A DNA stretch of 64,000 bases from Macrolepiota albuminosa (taxonomy: Eukaryota; Basidiomycota; Agaricomycetes; Agaricales; Agaricaceae): contig JAMWFC010000117.1 in the NCBI GenBank assembly GCA_027475525.1, forward strand, positions 4,636,183 to 4,700,182. The letters run 5' to 3'. Both the position numbers and the translations under genes were made by a program. Every line of letters begins with the position of its first letter. Positions within the stretch are counted from its first letter, which is position 1. The notes beneath the pieces are model-generated. The model ran no database searches. It worked only from the letters and a program-made list of their open reading frames with translations, and was not told where the DNA came from. This document shows, in pieces, positions 60,408 through 64,000 of the stretch.

Positions 60408-60666
60408 CCAACTGCAAATATTGTATATCAAGAAGTCCTCAATGGTTTACAAATGTAAGTGTGATTGTTACAGTGGCTCAAAAAACTGTCCCAATGTTTC
60501 ATACTTTTTGAAAGATGACATTGGTATGAAGGAGGGGAGGTACCTAAAATCCTGGTTAAATCATGTAAAATACTATGACATTGTAGCTACAAAATAAACC
60601 TAGGCTTATGTAATTGAAATTAAAACTGATAGAGCAATAGCCATTTTAAAATATTCACTCATTGGG

Positions 60667-60820
60667 ACAGTTTTTTGAGCATCTCTAATTTTTCAGGTTT
60701 ATCTCTATTTTACTCAGAAATAAAGAGTAAGTTGCATGTGGAAACAGTTTTTTGAGCATCTCTAATTTTTCAGGTTTATCTCTATTTTACTCAGAAATAA
60801 AGAGTAAGTTGCATGTGGAA
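60667..60820. repeat. 77-bp tandem duplication in the mariner left repeat (assembly scar)
   Basis: Units 60667-60743 and 60744-60820 are identical. Confidence 0.92.
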
Positions 60821-60834
60821 ATATAAACAAAGTC

Positions 60835-61925
60835 ATGCAACCATGTTTAGATATATTTGGAAGTAGTTCAAGCTGGTTGAACCACATCTTGACCTTTAAC
60901 CACCATCATCAAACCTATTCCTCCTGCGCAATGCTTACTGTTGCTTCTTTTCTTGCTCAAGGGTATTCTTTGGGTCAGACTGAGGGCCAAACTGGTCTAA
61001 AGAAGTTTACTATTGGGAGGACTGGTAGAGAGTTGGAGATGGACAAGGAAAACCATTCTAGAAGCTATCTTACTAAGCTTACTCCACATGATAAATAGGC
61101 TATTGTTTGACAAATCTCAACTAGGAGACTTGATACAGCTGTCCAGGCCACCAATTTTATCAACAACATCATTTCCAACCATGTCTCTCCCTAGACTGTC
61201 TGGAATGTGTTGAAAAAGGAGGTGTATTGGTCTGCTACCAAGAGAAAAGTTCCTATGCTCAAAGCTAGACATTGACAACTATGGCTTAAATGGGCTCAGG
61301 AGCATCAGAACTGGACTATAGAGGACTGGAAAAGGGTGTTGTGGACAGATGAGACAAAAATTAACAGGATTGGGTCAGATGAGAAGCAGTATGTGTGGAA
61401 GCTATGAGGAGAAGGCATTTCAGACTAAACAACTACATTTACTGTGAAGCATGGAGGAGGGAATAATCTCATGGTATGGGGCTGTATGGGTTGGAATGGA
61501 GTAGAAAAGCTTGTGGAGGTGGTGAGGATCATGAATGCAGAGCAGTACTGTGAAATTTTGGATAATAGAGCAAAGAAGAGGTTTGAAAAGTTGGAGATGG
61601 AGGAGGGTACCTGCTATTTTCAACAGGACAATGACTCCAAATACAACTTCAAGAGGGCTGACAAGTGGTTTTAAGACAACAACTTTGATGTTCTTTGGTG
61701 GCTAGCCCAATCCCTTGATCTCAACTCTATTTAACATCTCTGGAAGTACCTCAAGGAGCAACTTAGGCAGTATGAAACACCTCTTCATGGTATGCATAAA
61801 TTATGGGAGAGGGTTGCAAAGAAGTGGGATGAAATACCACCAGAGGTATGCCAAAGACTAATAAAAAGCATGCCTAGAAGGATTCAAGCAGCTATCAAGG
61901 CAAATGGAGGACATACAAAGTACTA
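60835..61925 (+). pseudogene. Tc1-type DD34E transposase, catalytic Glu replaced by stop
   Basis: Decayed DDE transposase. The N-terminal DNA-binding part is poor. Catalytic region: VLWTDETKINRIG (Asp at 61348-61350), GGGNNLMVWGCMGWNG, CYFQQDNDSKYNFKRA (Asp at 61627-61629), SLDLNSI-stop-HLWKYLKEQL. The stop TAA at 61732-61734 falls exactly 34 codons after the second Asp, the place of the DD34E Glu (GAA to TAA). Other stops occur near 61100, 61275 and 61672. It would cut and paste the element at TA sites; it is dead here. Confidence 0.87.
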
Positions 61926-62031
61926 GATACTAAAATTAGAGATGCTCAAAAAACTGTCCCAATGAGTGAATATTTTAAAATGGCTATTGCTCCATCAGTT
62001 TTGATCTCAATTATATAAGGCTAGGTTTATT

Positions 62032-62185
62032 TTGTAGCTATGATGCCATAGTATTTTACATGATTTAATCAGAATTTTAGGTACTTCCCATCCTTCATGC
62101 CAATGTCATTGTAGCTATGATGCCATAGTATTTTACATGATTTAATCAGAATTTTAGGTACTTCCCATCCTTCATGCCAATGTCA
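62032..62185. repeat. 77-bp tandem duplication in the mariner right repeat (assembly scar)
   Basis: Units 62032-62108 and 62109-62185 are identical. Confidence 0.92.
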
Positions 62186-62230
62186 TTTCTCAAAAAGTAT
62201 GAAACATTGGGACAGTTTTTTGAGCCACTG

Positions 62231-62460
62231 TATTAGCTACTTATTACTGACTTTTATGTTTTAGCATCTAACTTGATATTTGTTGGTACTGTACATATAA
62301 CTTGGAATTGTAGCATTATTTCTTGGGTTTACAAATGTGAGTGTGATTGTTAATTACCTACTTATTACCCAACTTTTATATTTTAGCATCTGACTTGATA
62401 TTTGTTGATACTGTACTAATAGAATGTATATAACTTGGAATTGTAGCATCATTTTGTGAA
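62231..62460. repeat. Diverged tandem repeat (about 110 bp), first unit split by mariner
   Basis: The stretch ggtttacaaatgtaagtgtg (60443-60470) plus 62233-62325 forms unit 1; 62328-62455 is unit 2 with the same order (tttacaaatgtgagtg, ctacttattac, catctgacttgatatttgttg, acttggaattgtagcat). Mariner inserted into unit 1. Confidence 0.65.
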
Positions 62461-62559
62461 ACTCTCTATTCATTAACAACATATGCTAGAATCAGTAAGA
62501 CATTATAAAAGTAAGATCATGATAGAAGCTGAGTTACTAATATATATATTTGAAACCCC

Positions 62560-62730
62560 TAACCAAACAAAGTGAGGTTGGGGTGGAGACTGAGTTGCTC
62601 ATATACATACTTGGAGCCCTAACTGAACAAAGTGAGGTTAGGGAGGCTTAGTTGGGGGGTTTGAGGGCAAAGCCTCCAATGAGCTATGAAATTCATGTGG
62701 AAGGCATGAATTGTAGCTTGTAGAAGAGCT
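62560..62730 (-). repeat. Hairpin repeat downstream of kinase K2 (decayed)
   Basis: Reverse complement of the family at 26811-26960: attcatgccttccacatgaat, ctcattggagg, a C-run with aactaagcctcc and cctaacctcact. CpG positions of the K1 copy are TpG or CpA here. It lies on the 3' side of K2, as the other copy lies on the 3' side of K1. Confidence 0.65.
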
Positions 62731-63111
62731 ATTGTGTGACCTTTGAGTGGTGACTATTGCATGGTAGATGATAGGTCTACCATAGCAGCTCTTCTTGACA
62801 TCGAGATGAGGACTGGATGAGGGTTGATGGGATTTGTTGATTATGCATGACCCTATGACCTACTCAAACTTGTCCAAACTCATGTGACAGACAAGAAGAT
62901 GAAATATCCAATGGGAACCATGACCATTATTCTGAGACAATTCATCTGAGACAGCGTTGGCAATACAGTACCAAGTGCCAATCATAAGTACTGCATAAGT
63001 ACTAGACCTCGGTATCGCCGTGCATCGCAGCGGCCTATCCCTATTGATGACATTTACATGTTGAAACGATTGTAATGACGAGTAAATATATCCTGCTACA
63101 TATCTCAAACA
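62731..63111. other. Kinase K2 3' region, nothing recognised
   Basis: No gene seen. Confidence 0.4.
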
Positions 63112-63114
63112 GCA

Positions 63115-64000
63115 CTAAGAGTGGACCGTTTCTTTCAGAATCCAAGGATCAGAAAGCAGTTCCGACGCAGAGGATCGACTTTCCTGCGTCCATGTCATCG
63201 TCTTTCTCAGAAATGCAAGGAACAGTTCTGCATCTTGGGGAGTCATTTCCCGTCCTTTCTTGTCCATAGACGACGCCAAGAACGACTCGAGGGTCTCATT
63301 CGGAATCTCCACTTTGGGCGTCCCATCCTTATGAAAGAATTTGAGCGCGTGTGAGCCTGACTGGTCCAGGAGTTCTTGAGGAGGGGGTCCGAGAAATGCA
63401 ACCATCCAGGCAAGCTGGTTGTTGTCACCCGTCTCCTCACCAGTCTCCTCGCGAGAATAACTTGTTGGGGGGAATAGGATGTTGCGGAACATCAGGTTCC
63501 AAACCTACGCCGACAGATCATAAAGTAGCCATGAAGGACTATGACGAAACAAACCATGCAGCCCAAGTTCCAGATATCAACCGGTGTACTCCACGGGATA
63601 CGAAGAAGGACCTCGGGTGCTCGAAAAGGAGCAGGCTGAAAAAGCCCTGTATAGGAATCTCTCCCAACACGTGCTTGGCCGAAATCACATAGAACAAACG
63701 GGTCTCTTTTACTTAACCAACGACTCGCAGGTACCATAAACCCTCGTGTTTCAAAGATAGCAGTATTTTCAGCCATCTTCCGGCGGCTCGGATGTTTAAT
63801 TTCGTCTTCCTCTGTGTCATTGAGGACTGAGGCGTCTGCAATGCGGATGAGAATATTACTGGGTAGTATGTCTGGCCGTCAAAGACACGTTAGTGGACCA
63901 ACGGGAGGGTAAATATATTTTCACCTCCATGGACTATCCGAGCACTGTGAATGAATTCCAGGGCCTTCAACATAACCCTAGCTGACCATCTAATGTATGA
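63115..64000 (-). CDS. SRPK-like serine/threonine protein kinase (K2), cut by the window end
   Basis: Paralog of K1 on the minus strand, 5' part beyond the window. Exons: 63925-64000 (partial), 63555-63871 and 63115-63504; introns of 53 and 50 nt at the same places as in K1. Catalytic loop HGD|ILPSN, DFGQAR (a standard DFG, unlike DLG in K1), RAPEVL, DIWNLGCM, then a C-terminal lobe with MVAFLGPPPQELLDQSG and LLSDPWILKETVHS. No stops in the visible part, so it may be functional. The middle exon has no 77-bp duplication where K1 has one. Substrate unknown. Confidence 0.85.

Larger units (their letters stand above)
57590..60458 (+). pseudogene. PIF1-like helicase of a Helitron, degraded
   Basis: C-terminal helicase part of a Rep-helicase protein. 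Motifs in order: ALWNKFKHSICDDLQHR and DVYDYGLYLIND (about 57630-57770), FNVEQLQTFNAIMDSV (about 57985), Walker A AGGCGKI at 58065-58085 with the final Thr/Ser replaced by Ile, ASSEIVALLLEG (about 59070), WNEVPMQHKNAID where the Walker B Asp is Asn (about 59220), VVFVEDFRQT, then INKSQGQSV and LYVALSQCTS where an Arg is expected. The last frame ends TAA at 60456-60458. Damage: stops, a 922-bp solo LTR, and two 77-bp scars that shift the frame. Helitrons move by rolling-circle replication; the Rep part and termini were not found. Confidence 0.82.
60471..62230 (+). mobile_element. Tc1/mariner element with palindromic long terminal inverted repeats
   Basis: Ends CAGTGGCTCAAAAAACTGTC at 60471 and its inverse at 62230, flanked by TA (60469-60470, 62231-62232). 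Each terminal repeat is over 200 bp and carries the 26-bp motif twice in opposite directions (60471 and 60660-60685 on the left; 61939-61964 and 62205-62230 on the right). Two 77-bp scars lie in the terminal repeats, so the true length is probably about 1.6 kb. It sits just after the helicase stop. Confidence 0.9.

Noticed and set aside
1..64000. CRISPR array, prokaryotic operons, origin of replication
   Set aside because: No spaced repeats; introns and element types are eukaryotic.

Overview
The window is fungal nuclear DNA, most likely from an Agaricomycete (mushroom-forming basidiomycete). Introns are short (44-66 nt, GT..AG) wherever coding exons can be joined. The gene content fits: SRPK-like kinases of the type expanded in Agaricomycetes, a fungal Tnp2 (CACTA-type) transposase, a tyrosine-recombinase retrotransposon, Copia elements, a Helitron-type PIF1 helicase and a Tc1/mariner element. 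Most of the window is transposon sequence in decay. Few genes look intact.

Layout. 1-6.2 kb: AT-rich, mostly unassigned; contains a tRNA-like sequence lacking an anticodon arm and a stop-riddled multi-exon pseudogene. 6.4-23.7 kb: a nested transposon stack. Copia-1 (6.4-9.4 and 15.2-15.3 kb) is split by a 5.8-kb tyrosine-recombinase (DIRS/Ngaro-like) retrotransposon. Its 3' LTR is split by an unrelated 518-bp-family LTR, which is itself split by a 3.4-kb unknown insert. A chimeric LTR and Copia-2 follow. 24.7-26.2 kb: SRPK-like kinase K1. 28-33.5 kb: Tnp2 transposase pseudogene with two solo LTRs (one upstream, one inside it). 35-38 kb: a RING-finger gene and an intact-looking Agaricomycete-type gene of unknown function. 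39.97-54.4 kb: an apparently identical second copy of 25.44-39.87 kb, placed after a 100-N gap. 55.5-57.6 kb: unassigned. 57.6-60.5 kb: Helitron helicase pseudogene holding a 922-bp solo LTR. 60.5-62.2 kb: Tc1/mariner element. 63.1-64.0 kb (minus strand): kinase K2, cut by the window end.

The most striking pattern is technical. Eighteen separate tandem duplications, plus five repeated in the second 14-kb copy, all have a period of exactly 77 bp. This is the expected trace of a de Bruijn assembly at k=77 whose neighbouring contigs were joined without trimming the shared k-mer. The 14.4-kb duplication carries the same 77-bp scars, so it is best read as the same contig path scaffolded twice. The scars break real reading frames: leaving one 77-bp unit out of the K1 exon total makes the coding length divisible by three, and K2 has no scar at the matching place.

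A second theme is CpG decay. Every mismatch seen between paired 77-bp units, and several disabling changes in transposon genes, are CpG to TpG/CpA transitions, consistent with deamination of methylated repeats.
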